The notes under the pieces: generated by a model | Seen by the model: the letters and a program-made list of their open reading frames with translations, nothing else | Told to the model about the DNA's origin: nothing | Database searches by the model: none | Shown: positions 25,578 through 34,391 of the stretch, piece by piece | Position numbering within the stretch: the stretch's first letter is position 1 | Layout of the letters: every line of letters starts with the position of its first letter | Assembly (NCBI GenBank): GCA_047602055.1 | Contig: JASGIG010000001.1 | Span: forward strand, 3,782,001 to 3,846,000 | Source of the DNA: JAODBQ01 sp047602055 | GTDB taxonomy: Bacteria; Actinomycetota; Acidimicrobiia; Acidimicrobiales; Ilumatobacteraceae | Reading direction: 5' to 3' | Length of the DNA: 64,000 bases | Position numbers and translations under genes: made by a program

Positions 25578-26624
25578 TCACTTCTCAAGGTGGGTGAAGT
25601 CGCTGATGAACAGGGCCAGGGCCGTCGCCACGCAGATGCCGGAGATGATCCAGAAGCGGATGATCACCGTCGTCTCCGGCCAGCCGGCGAGCTCGAAGTG
25701 GTGGTGGATCGGCGACATGCGGAACAGCCGGCGCTTGCGCCCGGAGGCCTTGAACACGCCCATCTGCACGGCCACCGACCCGGCCTCGATCACGTTGATC
25801 GCGCAGATCAGCACGATCAGCAGCTGCGTGTCGGTGGTCAGCGCCAGCAGCGCGAGCGCCGAGCCGATGCCCAGCGCGCCGACGTCGCCCATGAAGATCC
25901 GCGCCGGCGCGGCGTTCCACCACAGGAACCCGCCACAGGCGCCGGCGAACGCCGCGGCGAGCACGGCGAGGTCCAGCGGGTTGACGACCCCGTGGTAGAT
26001 CTCCGGGTTGCGGAACGCCCAGTAGGCGATGATCGTGAAGGCCAGGAAGCCGAGCAGCCCGGAGCCGGCGGCCAGGCCGTCGAGGCCATCGGTGACGTTG
26101 ACGGCGTTGCTCGTCGCCCAGATGATCAGGCCGGCGTAGACGATCCAGATCCACCACGGCAGGTGCCAGCCGGGCAGGTTGGCGCGGGTGAACGACACAT
26201 TCTGGCTGACGCTGGTGATCGACACCAGGGCCCAGGCGATCAGGATCGACAGGGCCAGCGTGATGTAGCTCTTCTTCTTCCAGAAGATGCCGCGGTTGTG
26301 GGCCTTGCGGACCTTGATGAAGTCGTCGAGGAAGCCCATGAAGGCCAGCACCAGGATGCCCGCCCACATCACCAGCGCCTGGTCGGAGAACACCAGCCCG
26401 CTGCGGATGTGGGCGACCACCCAACCGAGGAACGCGGCGGCGACGATCGCCAGGCCGCCCATCGTCGGCGTCCCCGACTTTGACTGGTGGTGATCCGGCC
26501 CACGGTCCTCCTTGCCGAGGATCGGCTGGCCCTTGCCGCGGTCGCGGAAGAAGCTGATCAGGTAGCGCGAGCCGAGCAGCGACAGCACCATCGCCACCGC
26601 CCCGCCGATCATCACGGCGATCAC
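25578..26624 (-). CDS. mraY: Phospho-MurNAc-pentapeptide transferase
   Basis: Polytopic enzyme making lipid I, 348 residues. DHHQSKSGTPTMGG (about residues 45-58), the active-site NAVNVTDGLDGLAAG and MGDVGALGIG are conserved. The end SPIHHHFELAGWPE matches the MraY C-terminal loop. The frame is intact. GTG 26624 overlaps the murE stop, with no murF between them. Confidence 0.97.
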   Translation of the reverse strand: MIAVMIGGAVAMVLSLLGSRYLISFFRDRGKGQPILGKEDRGPDHHQSKSGTPTMGGLAIVAAAFLGWVVAHIRSGLVFSDQALVMWAGILVLAFMGFLDDFIKVRKAHNRGIFWKKKSYITLALSILIAWALVSITSVSQNVSFTRANLPGWHLPWWIWIVYAGLIIWATSNAVNVTDGLDGLAAGSGLLGFLAFTIIAYWAFRNPEIYHGVVNPLDLAVLAAAFAGACGGFLWWNAAPARIFMGDVGALGIGSALALLALTTDTQLLIVLICAINVIEAGSVAVQMGVFKASGRKRRLFRMSPIHHHFELAGWPETTVIIRFWIISGICVATALALFISDFTHLEK

Positions 26625-28041
26625 GACATCGCCTCCAACAGCTCGAGCACGACCTGGCGGTCGTCGAACGGCAGTTGCTCGCCACGGACGGTCTGGGTGG
26701 CCTCGTGGCCCTTGCCGGCGACGACGACGACGTCGCCAGGGGCGGCCAGGGCCAGCGCCGCGGCGATGGCGCGGCGACGGTCGGGTTCGATCACGAGGCG
26801 GTCACGGTAGTAGGGGTCGACCCCCGCGGCGATGGCATCGATGATCGCCAGCGGATCCTCCGACGCGGGTTGTCGGACGTGATCACGACCCGATCGGCGA
26901 GCTCGGCGGCGGCAGCGCCCATGTCCGGGCGCTTGGCGCGGTCGCGATCGCCACCCGCACCGAACACGACGATCACCGAGCCGGTGAAGCCCTCCGGTCG
27001 GGCGGCGAGCAGCGCTTCGCGCAGCCCGTCGGGCGTGTGCGCGAAGTCGACGATCACCTCGAACGACTGGCCGGCGCGCACTGGCTCGAAGCGGCCGGGC
27101 ACAGCAGGCGCGACGCGCAGACCGTCGGCGATGACAGCTGGTTGCAGGCCGAGGAGCGCGCACGCCGTCGCCGCCGCGAGGCTGTTCGAGGCGTTGAACC
27201 GCCCACCGATGGCGACGTCGATCAGCTCGCCACGCCAGCGGTACGCGTGCCTCGTCGGGCCGACGCGCAGGTCGTCGACGTCGGCGAGCGAGTAGCTCAC
27301 GCACGGGATGGCGGGCGCCGCCAGCAGGCGGCGCCCGTGCTCGTCGTCGGCGTTGATCACCGCCCGGGCGCTCAGCGCGGTGTCGAACAGCGACGCCTTG
27401 GCGGCGAAGTACTCCTCCACCGTGCCGTGCAGGTCGAGGTGGTCGCGGCCGAGGTTGGTGAACACGGCGACGTCGAAGTGGCAGCCGGCGACGCGCTCGT
27501 AGGTCAGCGCGTGCGAGGACACCTCCATCACCACCGCCGACTTGCCGGCCTCGACGAACTCGGCGAGCCGCGCCTGCAGCTCGGGCGATTCCGGCGTGGT
27601 GTGCGCGCCGGTCAGCGTGCCGATCGTGCCGGTCGGGATGCCGGCGTGGTCGAGCACCGCGGCGATCAGGTTCGTGGTCGTCGTCTTGCCGTTGGTCCCG
27701 GTGACCCCGACCATCGTCAGCGCCCGGCTGGGATGGCCGTGCAGCGCGGCAGCGAGGTGGCCCATCGCCGGCCGGGTGTCGGTGACGAGCACCTGGGCGA
27801 CGTCGCCCAGCACCGGGCCTCCGAGCGGGTGGTCGACGAGCAGCGCGGTCGCTCCCCCGACGACGGCGGCCGGGGCGAAGTCGTGCCCGTCGGCGGTCGC
27901 GCCGCGCAGGCAGCAGTACAGGGTGCCGGGACACGACCGCCGCGAGTCGTGCTCGATCGACGAGACGCGTACCTGCCCGTCGCCGTGCAACATCGACGGC
28001 GCCAGGCCGGCCGCCTCCACCAGACGGGCCAGTTCGACCAT
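26621..28041 (-). CDS. murE: UDP-MurNAc-tripeptide synthetase MurE, one frameshift
   Basis: Adds the third amino acid of the stem peptide. Visible are GVTGTNGKTTTTNLIAAVLD, ESPELQARLAEFVEAGKSAV, VFTNLGRDHLDLHGTVEEYF and FAHTPDGLREALLAA. The signature region DNPR normally shows whether meso-DAP is used (DNPR in DAP enzymes). DNPR is present, followed by the break at about 26861-26866, then SEDPLAIIDAIAAG in another frame. One missing base restores it. Meso-DAP use is inferred. Confidence 0.9.
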
Positions 28042-28046
28042 CGCGC

Positions 28047-30083
28047 TCAGCCCCCGTGGCAGCCGGTGTCGCCGGCCGGCGGGGTGATCTGCAGCTCGTG
28101 GGTCGCCGCCTGGGCGATGTCGACGAAGATCGGCGCGGCGCCGGTACCGCCGAAGCGGGCGTTCGACGTGGGGTCGGGCTCGTCGACGGAGACGACGATG
28201 GTCACCTTCGGCGCCGACGCCGGGTAGAAGCCGACGAAGCTGGCGAAGTACGACTTCGAGCCGTCGTCGGCCTTGTACGTACCGTTCTTCTGGACCTTCA
28301 GCGCCGTGCCGGTCTTGCCGGCGACGCTGATCCCGTTCATCTGGTCGTTGCCGAACACGCTGTAGGCGGTGCCGAGCTTGGAACAGGTGACCCCGAGCAT
28401 CATCTGGGTCATGTCGGCGGCCGTCGTCGGGCTGAGCACGGTGCGCGTCGCCGACGGCGGTGTCGGCACGATCTGCCCGTCGGCGCCGATCTCCGCCTTG
28501 ACCAACTTCGGGGCGACGTAGACGCCGCCGTTGGCGATCGTGTTCGTCGCCGCGGCAAGCTGCAGCGTCGTCGCCGTGTAGCGGTAGCCGTAGGTGATCG
28601 TCACCTTCTCGGTGCCCTGCAGCTTGTACGGGTCGGCGACCGAACCGTTGCTCTCGCCGGGGAAGGTGACGCCGGTCGACTCACCGAAGCCGAACTGGTG
28701 GAGGTAGTCGGTGAGCTTGACGACGCCGAGCGGGTGCGCCGTCAGGTACGTGCCGATGTTCGACGACTCGGCGAGGATCGTGCTCAGCGACATCGGGCCG
28801 GTGGCGTGCGACTCGGCGTCGTAGATCTTCTGCTCCCACTTCGTGCCCTCGTTGAACAGGAGGACGCCGGGAACGGAGATCGTCGTGTCCGGCGAGGCCA
28901 GGCCCTCGTTGATCGTCGACGAGATGCTGAACAGCTTGGCGACCGAGCCGGGCTCGTTGGCCTCGACCATCGCCTTGTTCGCCGACGTCACCCGGGCGAC
29001 ACCGTCGTCGCCGCGCTCGACGTTGGCCATCGCCAGCACCTCGCCGGTCGCGGTGTCGAGCACGACGGCCTTGGCGCCCTTGGCCATCACGTCCGGCTTG
29101 TCGATGCCGGCGAGCAGCGCCTGCTCGGTCTGGTATTGCAGCGAACGGTCGATGGTCAGCTGGAGATCGTCGCCGGGGATCGGCGCCGTCGTGGTGGCGT
29201 CGTCACCAGGGATCGACCGGCCCTTGTTGTCGTGCTCACGCACCAGTTGGCCGTCGGTGCCGGTGAGCTGCTCGTCGTAGGCCTTCTCGATGCCGGCGGT
29301 GCCGACGCCGTCGGTGTCGGTGCGCCCGACGACGGCGAGGCCGACGTCGCCGCTCGGCAGGACGCGCTCGTCCTCGTCGACCGACGAGATGCCGGGCAAC
29401 TTGAGGGCCAGCACGGTCGTGGCGAGCGACGCGTCGATCTGGCGGACGACGTAGACGAACGACTTCGTGCGGTCGGTGAACGCGGCCTGCAGCGCAGTCT
29501 GCTTGGCCTCGGGCAGTTCGAGCAGCTGCGCCAGCGTGCTCGCCGTGCTCGCCGGGTCGCCGACCAGCTTCGGATTGGCGACGATCGTCTTCTTCGGCAC
29601 CGACAGGGCCAGCTCGACGCCGTTGCGGTCGAAGATCGTGCCGCGCTCGGCCTGCAGCGTCGTCTCGCTCGTGCGCTGGGCGCGGCCGGCGTCGACCAGG
29701 CCCTGGGCCTGCGCGGTCTGCAGCAGCGTGACACGGCCGATGACCGCGAAGCACAGTGCCGCGCTGACCGCGAACAGGATGCGCATCCGCCGCCGGCTCT
29801 CGCCGGCACGGAAGTGGTGGACGATGGTGCGCGGCCGGATCGTCCGCCGCTGCAACGAGCGGGCGGCGGACGTCGGTCGCGCCGAACGTGCCGGCGTACG
29901 GGTGGGACGCGTCGGCCGGCTGGGCGTGGTGCGCTTGCCGGACGGCTTGGCGGTGGTCGGGCGCGTCGGGCGGCTCGGGCGCGCACCAGCACGGCGACCA
30001 GGCTTGGCGCCGGGCTCGCCGTGCTGGCGGATCCGCTTCGCCGGCGCAGCCGGGCGCCGGCGTCGTTCCGGTGCCCGGCTCAC
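28047..30083 (-). CDS. ftsI: FtsI/PBP3-type penicillin-binding protein
   Basis: Septal class B transpeptidase, 678 residues. A basic Pro/Arg/Thr-rich cytoplasmic tail of about 100 residues precedes one membrane span (ILFAVSAALCFAVIGRVTLL). The dimerisation domain begins with RGTIFDRNGVELALS. The catalytic motifs are PGSVAKLF (S-x-x-K), SSN in LAESSNIGTYL, and AGKTGTALKV. GTG 30083 overlaps the ftsL stop. The tail is longer than in most relatives. Confidence 0.95.
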   Translation of the reverse strand: MSRAPERRRRPAAPAKRIRQHGEPGAKPGRRAGARPSRPTRPTTAKPSGKRTTPSRPTRPTRTPARSARPTSAARSLQRRTIRPRTIVHHFRAGESRRRMRILFAVSAALCFAVIGRVTLLQTAQAQGLVDAGRAQRTSETTLQAERGTIFDRNGVELALSVPKKTIVANPKLVGDPASTASTLAQLLELPEAKQTALQAAFTDRTKSFVYVVRQIDASLATTVLALKLPGISSVDEDERVLPSGDVGLAVVGRTDTDGVGTAGIEKAYDEQLTGTDGQLVREHDNKGRSIPGDDATTTAPIPGDDLQLTIDRSLQYQTEQALLAGIDKPDVMAKGAKAVVLDTATGEVLAMANVERGDDGVARVTSANKAMVEANEPGSVAKLFSISSTINEGLASPDTTISVPGVLLFNEGTKWEQKIYDAESHATGPMSLSTILAESSNIGTYLTAHPLGVVKLTDYLHQFGFGESTGVTFPGESNGSVADPYKLQGTEKVTITYGYRYTATTLQLAAATNTIANGGVYVAPKLVKAEIGADGQIVPTPPSATRTVLSPTTAADMTQMMLGVTCSKLGTAYSVFGNDQMNGISVAGKTGTALKVQKNGTYKADDGSKSYFASFVGFYPASAPKVTIVVSVDEPDPTSNARFGGTGAAPIFVDIAQAATHELQITPPAGDTGCHGG

Positions 30084-31591
30084 GGCGCGCTCCCGGCGAT
30101 CGCCTTGACCCGGCCGAACTCGTCGAGTGGATCGAGCGGGGTGGCGTTGGCGTCGAACACGCCACCGATGGACTGCTCGACGACGGCGACGATCGACGGG
30201 TCGATCGACACGAAGTCGGTGGACGTCGCCGGGCGCATGCCGAGGTCCTTCGCTGCGGTGGCCAGGCGCTCCGGCGAGCGCAGCTCGGAGCGCTGCCGGC
30301 GCAGGTCGTTGTACTGCTGATTGGCATCGCGGATCGAGCGCTCGACCTTGTCGAGCTCGACCTGGCGGCGGGCCAGCTGGGTCTGCAACGTCGCCGCGCC
30401 GAGCATCAGCGCGAAGACGACGGCGAAGCCGACGGTGATCAGGCGCGACACCCGCCGGCGGCGGGGCACGACGACCAGCGGCGGTGGCGGCCCGGCGACG
30501 ATGCCGGCGGTCAGCCGGACCATCGGCTGGTCGTGGTGCCGGGCCCGGACCGTGGTGCGCACCGCCGTCGCCCGATCGGCGCCCCCGTGCGTGCGGGTGC
30601 GCATCGGCGCGGCGCGATGGATCTGCGGGGCGGCGCGACGCTGGGCAGGCTCTGCCTTCGCCGCCGGCGCCCCGACCGGTGCAGGGGCCGAGGCGACCAC
30701 CGGTTCGGCGCGCTGCGGGCGCAGCGAGCGCAACGGCCGCGGCGGCAGCACCTCGCCGACCGGCGTGGCGTCGATCAGCTCCGGCCCGGACGAGAACTGC
30801 AGCAGGCGGCGGCGCTTGGCGCCGTCACCCGGCGTACCCGCCGTCCGGGACGGCACCGCGGCGGTGGCGGCCCGGCGGGCGCTGGCGTCATCTCGTCGTC
30901 CAGTGCGTGCATCCCGGGCGGTCGTGCCGGAAGCGGCCCGGCGTGCCGTTGCAGTGACCGGGTCCGACGCGGCCGCCTCGGCGGCACGACGACCACCAGC
31001 GGCAGGGACGCCCGGGTGGCGACCGTCCGCGGGCGCGCGCCCGATCAAGTCCCGATCGGGACGACCGCGAGACGGCGCGGACCACGGAGCCCGGCGCTTG
31101 CGGCCCGATCCGTCGATCGGCGCCGAGTCGGCGGCGCGCCGAATCGACGACGAGTCGGCTTGGCCGGGCGCGCGTCGCGCCGGCGGTGCCGTGTCGGGCG
31201 GGCGCGACGGCGACGCAGCGCCAACGCTTCCTCGGCGTGCCGCGGGCGACCCCTCGGTCGAGCGTCGTGTCGACGGCGTGCTGGGTCCGGTCGCCCATCG
31301 GGCAGCCGGAGCCGTGTCCGCCCGGCGCGGGCGTGACGGCGAGGTGGCAGCACCGCTTCCACGGCGCGCCGGCGACGCGTCGCTCGATCGTCGTGTCGAC
31401 TGGGCGTCGGGGCGATCGGCGACGCCGCGGCGGGTCGGCGCCGCGGCGATCGGCGAGCGGCGCGCCGAGGGCGCTGCCGGCGTGCCGTGGCGGCGGGTCG
31501 GCTTGGCCGGGCGCGGCGTCGTGACAGGGCGGCCGGTGCGCGCCGGGCGCGGCTCGTCGTGACCGGTGCGGTCGTCGAAGACGATGGCCAT
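30080..31591 (-). CDS. ftsL: FtsL-like divisome protein with a 370-residue repetitive basic N-terminus
   Basis: Assigned from position (rsmH to ftsI) and the C-terminal topology. A membrane span (LITVGFAVVFALMLGAATLQ, about residue 385) is followed by a short coiled coil (RQVELDKVERSIRDANQQYN) and an FtsL-like PERLATAAKDLGMRPA. The total of 503 residues is several times normal. The N-terminus is Arg/Ala/Ser/Pro-rich and includes at least two similar blocks, near RRSSDASPARRGSGAATSPS and RRSTEGSPAARRGSVGAASP. It is probably disordered and positively charged. Confidence 0.8.
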   Translation of the reverse strand: MAIVFDDRTGHDEPRPARTGRPVTTPRPAKPTRRHGTPAAPSARRSPIAAAPTRRGVADRPDAQSTRRSSDASPARRGSGAATSPSRPRRADTAPAARWATGPSTPSTRRSTEGSPAARRGSVGAASPSRPPDTAPPARRAPGQADSSSIRRAADSAPIDGSGRKRRAPWSAPSRGRPDRDLIGRAPADGRHPGVPAAGGRRAAEAAASDPVTATARRAASGTTARDARTGRRDDASARRAATAAVPSRTAGTPGDGAKRRRLLQFSSGPELIDATPVGEVLPPRPLRSLRPQRAEPVVASAPAPVGAPAAKAEPAQRRAAPQIHRAAPMRTRTHGGADRATAVRTTVRARHHDQPMVRLTAGIVAGPPPPLVVVPRRRRVSRLITVGFAVVFALMLGAATLQTQLARRQVELDKVERSIRDANQQYNDLRRQRSELRSPERLATAAKDLGMRPATSTDFVSIDPSIVAVVEQSIGGVFDANATPLDPLDEFGRVKAIAGSAP

Positions 31592-31594
31592 CGC

Positions 31595-32566
31595 TCAGCC
31601 CACCGTGCCGCGGCGCGGCGTGTCGCGGATCCGCTCGGCGACGCGCAGCCGGGCGCTCGCCGCCCGGCGGTTCGCCGCCCGCTCCTGCTCGGACGCCTGC
31701 TTCAGCACGCCGCGCACGAGGCGCACGGTCTGCACCGCGTCGCACACGCACGGCAGCTCCGGTGGACAGGTGCAGCCGCCGGTCACCGCCTGGCGGAAGT
31801 GCTCCTTGACGATGCGGTCCTCGCCGGAGTGGTAGGAGAGCACGGCGACACGCCCGCCCGGGTCGGTGGCGCAGACGGCGTCGTCGAGTGCCGGGCCGAG
31901 GGCGTCGAGCTCGCCGTTGACCTCGATGCGGATGGCCTGGAACGTGCGCTTTGCCGGATGGCCACCGGTGCGCCGCGCCGGCGCCGGGATCGCCGCCACG
32001 ACCACCTCGGCGAGACGGGCGGTCGACTCGATCGGCCGGGCGGCGACGATCGCCGCGGCGATGCGGTTGGCGAAGCGCTCGTCGCCGAAGCGGCGGATCA
32101 CCTCGGCGAGCTGCGCGACCGGGTAGCCGTTGACGACGTCGGCGGCGCTCCACCGCTGGAGCCGGTCCATGCGCATGTCCAGCGGGGCGTCGAGCCGGTA
32201 GGAGAAGCCGCGCTCGGCGCGGTCGAACTGCGGCGAGCTGACGCCGAGGTCGAACACCGCACCGGACAGGGAGTCGATCGAGAAGGCTTCCATCGCGTCG
32301 TGGAGGCGGTCGAAGCGGCAGTGGAACAGGTGGACCCGCTCGCCGAACCGGGCGAGGCGCTCGCCGGCGGCGGCCAGCGCGGTCTCGTCACGGTCCAGTC
32401 CGAGGATCTGCAACTGCGGCCACGCATCGAGCAGCAGCTCGCTGTGGCCACCTCCCCCGACGGTGGCGTCGAGCACCCACCCGGGCGGGACCGCCGCGAA
32501 CACGGCGACGATCTCGGTGCCCATCACCGGCAGGTGCCGGAAGGCGGGTGGCTCGGCGAGCGTCAC
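31595..32566 (-). CDS. rsmH: 16S rRNA (cytosine1402-N4)-methyltransferase
   Basis: SAM-dependent rRNA methyltransferase, 323 residues. The N-terminal HLPVMGTEIVAVF and DATVGGGGHSELLL (SAM site) are conserved, as are GAVFDLGVSSPQFD, RTFQAIRIEVNGEL and VLSYHSGEDRIVKEHF. GTG 32566 is chosen since the conserved H-x-P-V lies after it; ATG 32524 would cut into that motif. It follows mraZ after an unusually long spacer. Confidence 0.93.
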   Translation of the reverse strand: MTLAEPPAFRHLPVMGTEIVAVFAAVPPGWVLDATVGGGGHSELLLDAWPQLQILGLDRDETALAAAGERLARFGERVHLFHCRFDRLHDAMEAFSIDSLSGAVFDLGVSSPQFDRAERGFSYRLDAPLDMRMDRLQRWSAADVVNGYPVAQLAEVIRRFGDERFANRIAAAIVAARPIESTARLAEVVVAAIPAPARRTGGHPAKRTFQAIRIEVNGELDALGPALDDAVCATDPGGRVAVLSYHSGEDRIVKEHFRQAVTGGCTCPPELPCVCDAVQTVRLVRGVLKQASEQERAANRRAASARLRVAERIRDTPRRGTVG

Positions 32567-32846
32567 GGTGTGCTGCCCGTTCCTGCCGACATGCCCAGTC
32601 GGGCGCTCGGTCGACGTCGTTCGTAGATCTGCAGTCCCCCGGCCGACGGATGTCGCCGGGATGTCTCCCCGGTACGACGAGACGGAAGCGGGCGGAGTAG
32701 GGGCTGTCCATCTTGTGGGCCGGGGGACTGCAGATCTGCGAACGGGTCGCGCAACCGGTGCGCTCGGTGGTGGTGCCTCGTGCCTCCTTCGTTCGTTGAT
32801 GTGGATCGATGCGGTGTTGATCGGTTCGGTGTCGTCGCCGGCGGGT
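32567..32846. repeat. mraZ-rsmH spacer with a long inverted repeat
   Basis: The two genes normally abut, but here 280 bases intervene. AGATCTGCAGTCCCCCGGCC (32625-32644) is matched by its exact reverse complement at 32718-32737. The arms extend to 27 bases with two mismatches. The 73-base interior holds a small CCGGG/CCCGG-type hairpin. Nothing here is coding. It could be a MITE-like insertion or a structured leader in the dcw message. Confidence 0.7.
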
Positions 32847-33278
32847 TCACTCGACGACCGACAGGTTCGGGCTGGCCAGCTCCTCGTCACCGAGGGCCTC
32901 GAAGGCACGGTGCCGCTCGGGCTCCCAGATCTCGATGCGGTCGTAGTTGCCGGCGATGCGCACGGTGCTGTCCAGGGGGATGCCGGCGTACTCGAGCAGG
33001 CCGTCGTCGACCTTCATCCGCCCCTGCCTGTCGAAGACGATCGCCGACGCCGAACCGGCCAGGGCGCGGCGCAGATGGCGTGACGTGTCGCCACGGCGGG
33101 CGGCCTCCATCGTCGCCCGGGCGTCGGCCTCGAACTGCTCGGCGGGGATGACCTCGATGCACTTGTCGGTGCCCTTGGCCAGGTAGCAGTGCTCGCCGAG
33201 GAGGGTGCGGAACGCCGCAGGGAGCGCCAGGCGCCCCTTGTCGTCGAGCTGGCGCTCGTGCGTTCCGACGAAGAGCAC
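32847..33278 (-). CDS. mraZ: Transcriptional regulator MraZ
   Basis: AbrB-like DNA-binding protein that represses the dcw operon, 143 residues. Two MraZ domains are visible: FVGTHERQLDDKGRLALPAAF at the N-terminus and AIVFDRQGRMKVDDGLLEYA in the middle. GTG 33278 is the start. It is the first gene of the cluster, and a G-rich direct-repeat array typical of MraZ boxes lies upstream. Confidence 0.95.
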   Translation of the reverse strand: MLFVGTHERQLDDKGRLALPAAFRTLLGEHCYLAKGTDKCIEVIPAEQFEADARATMEAARRGDTSRHLRRALAGSASAIVFDRQGRMKVDDGLLEYAGIPLDSTVRIAGNYDRIEIWEPERHRAFEALGDEELASPNLSVVE

Positions 33279-33358
33279 TGCGCCTCACCCACCTTCCCTC
33301 GCTCTCGGGTCGTCACCGACGACCGGCCTGCCTGCCGCATGAGGGACGGCTGTGGCCG

Positions 33359-33432
33359 CCTCCCCACGAGCCCCCATCTTGCCCCCCATCTCTCCCCTTG
33401 GTCAACCACCTTCCCCCTTTTCTCCCCCATTT
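33359..33432 (-). promoter_or_regulatory. MraZ-box array with the dcw promoter
   Basis: On the coding strand about seven G-triplet blocks recur every 10-11 bases (TGGGGG, AGGGGG, GGTGG, AGGGG, TGGGGGG, TGGGGG, TGGGG), matching the spacing of known MraZ sites. TTGACC (plus-strand 33400-33405) and CAAGAT (33376-33381) form a -35/-10 pair with 18 bases between. The promoter thus lies inside the array, as expected for autorepression. Confidence 0.7.
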
Positions 33433-33561
33433 CTTGGGCAGGCGCCTCCCGGTGCCACCCCTTGAACACGTCCCAGCCGCCCACGGACCCACGCCCCGGC
33501 ACACGCCTCGACCAGCCGCGATGCGTTGCTCAGCGGTTTGCGTCAGCGCACGAACGGACGT

Positions 33562-33589
33562 GTGGGTTCGTGTCCTGACACGAACCCAC
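33562..33589. terminator. Strong hairpin after the LplA-like gene
   Basis: GTGGGTTCGTGT, a CCTG loop and ACACGAACCCAC form a perfect 12-bp stem. It lies 15 bases beyond the stop of the minus-strand ligase gene. No T-run follows, which is usual for GC-rich actinobacterial terminators. It separates that gene from the dcw promoter. Confidence 0.65.
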
Positions 33590-33604
33590 GCGGCAGGGCG
33601 CGAG

Positions 33605-34258
33605 CTACGGGAGGTGGCGGGTGACGGCGTCGACGACGGCGTCGGGCGCGGCGTCGATCGTCGCCGTCACCCGGGCCAGCTCGGCCGGGCGGGGGCGCAG
33701 CGCGGCGACCAGCGCGGCGACCAACTCGGGGCGCCAGCGCAGGTGGGCCATCGTCTGGAACCTCGCCCACGTGCGCGTCCGGCGCTGGGAGATGCCGACG
33801 AGCTTGGCGCCGGCGGCGTCGAGCACCTCGCCCGGCCCGGTGCCGGCGAAGCACACCTGCGCCGACCACGCCGTGCGCACCATCGGCCCGCGATGCACCG
33901 CGCCGGCGACGCCGAGGTCGCCGAGCGCGGCGACCCACATCTCGCCGACCCAGTGCATCGCCCGGGCGACGTCGTCGTCCCACAGCGGGTCGTCGCGGGT
34001 GACGATCAGGTCGATCCAGACCATCTCGCCGGGGACGACGAGCACCGCACCGCCGCCGCTGCGCCGGCGGACGACGTCGACGCCGAGCGCGTCGGCAACA
34101 CGCCGGTCGGCGTCGTCGTCAGCCTGGGCCGAGCCGAGGACGAGCGCCGGCTCCAGCGGCGTCGCCACCCAGGCCAGCCGCTCCCCCGCCGCCGGCTCCG
34201 GCACCCGGGCATGGAACGCCGCAGCAGACTCGCCAGACGTGGTGACCGCCCACGTCAC
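33605..34258 (-). CDS. LplA/biotin-lipoate ligase-domain protein
   Basis: Predicted protein ligase of the BPL/LplA/LipB fold, 217 residues. The conserved RRSGGGAVLVVPGEMVWIDL gives the substrate loop RxSGGG. LVGISQRRTRTWARFQ carries the K-x-x-G-x-x-Q/R region. The small C-terminal domain of full LplA is absent, so it may be an octanoyl- or lipoyl-transferase-like enzyme. GTG 34258 is the start; the iteron array lies directly upstream. Confidence 0.75.
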   Translation of the reverse strand: MTWAVTTSGESAAAFHARVPEPAAGERLAWVATPLEPALVLGSAQADDDADRRVADALGVDVVRRRSGGGAVLVVPGEMVWIDLIVTRDDPLWDDDVARAMHWVGEMWVAALGDLGVAGAVHRGPMVRTAWSAQVCFAGTGPGEVLDAAGAKLVGISQRRTRTWARFQTMAHLRWRPELVAALVAALRPRPAELARVTATIDAAPDAVVDAVTRHLP

Positions 34259-34265
34259 CGGCCTT

Positions 34266-34381
34266 CGAGTCCCACACGCACCTCCGAGTCCGACGCGTCC
34301 AATCGAGTCCTCCATGTCCCCCGGGGGTGCACCTGGGACTCGGCTGGACAGCTGCGACTCGGAGGGACCGCTGGGACTCGG
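34266..34381. repeat. Six-motif 19-bp-period array, three facing three
   Basis: CGAGTCC starts at 34266, 34285 and 34304, exactly 19 bases apart. The inverted motif GACTCGG starts at 34337, 34356 and 34375, again 19 apart. The halves are symmetric about CCCCCGGGGG (34318-34327). Motifs share a second conserved GTCC downstream in most units. The gap between HNH and ligase genes holds nothing else. Confidence 0.85.
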
Positions 34382-34391
34382 ACCCGATCGG

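Noticed and set aside
21775..28041. murG, ftsW, murD and murE as pseudogenes
   Set aside because: Each is intact apart from single-base frame changes, and all are needed for peptidoglycan; sequence errors explain this better.
34266..34381. CRISPR-like array
   Set aside because: Repeats are only 7-8 bp with 19-bp spacing and inverted halves; there are no 25-40-bp repeats, unique spacers or cas genes.
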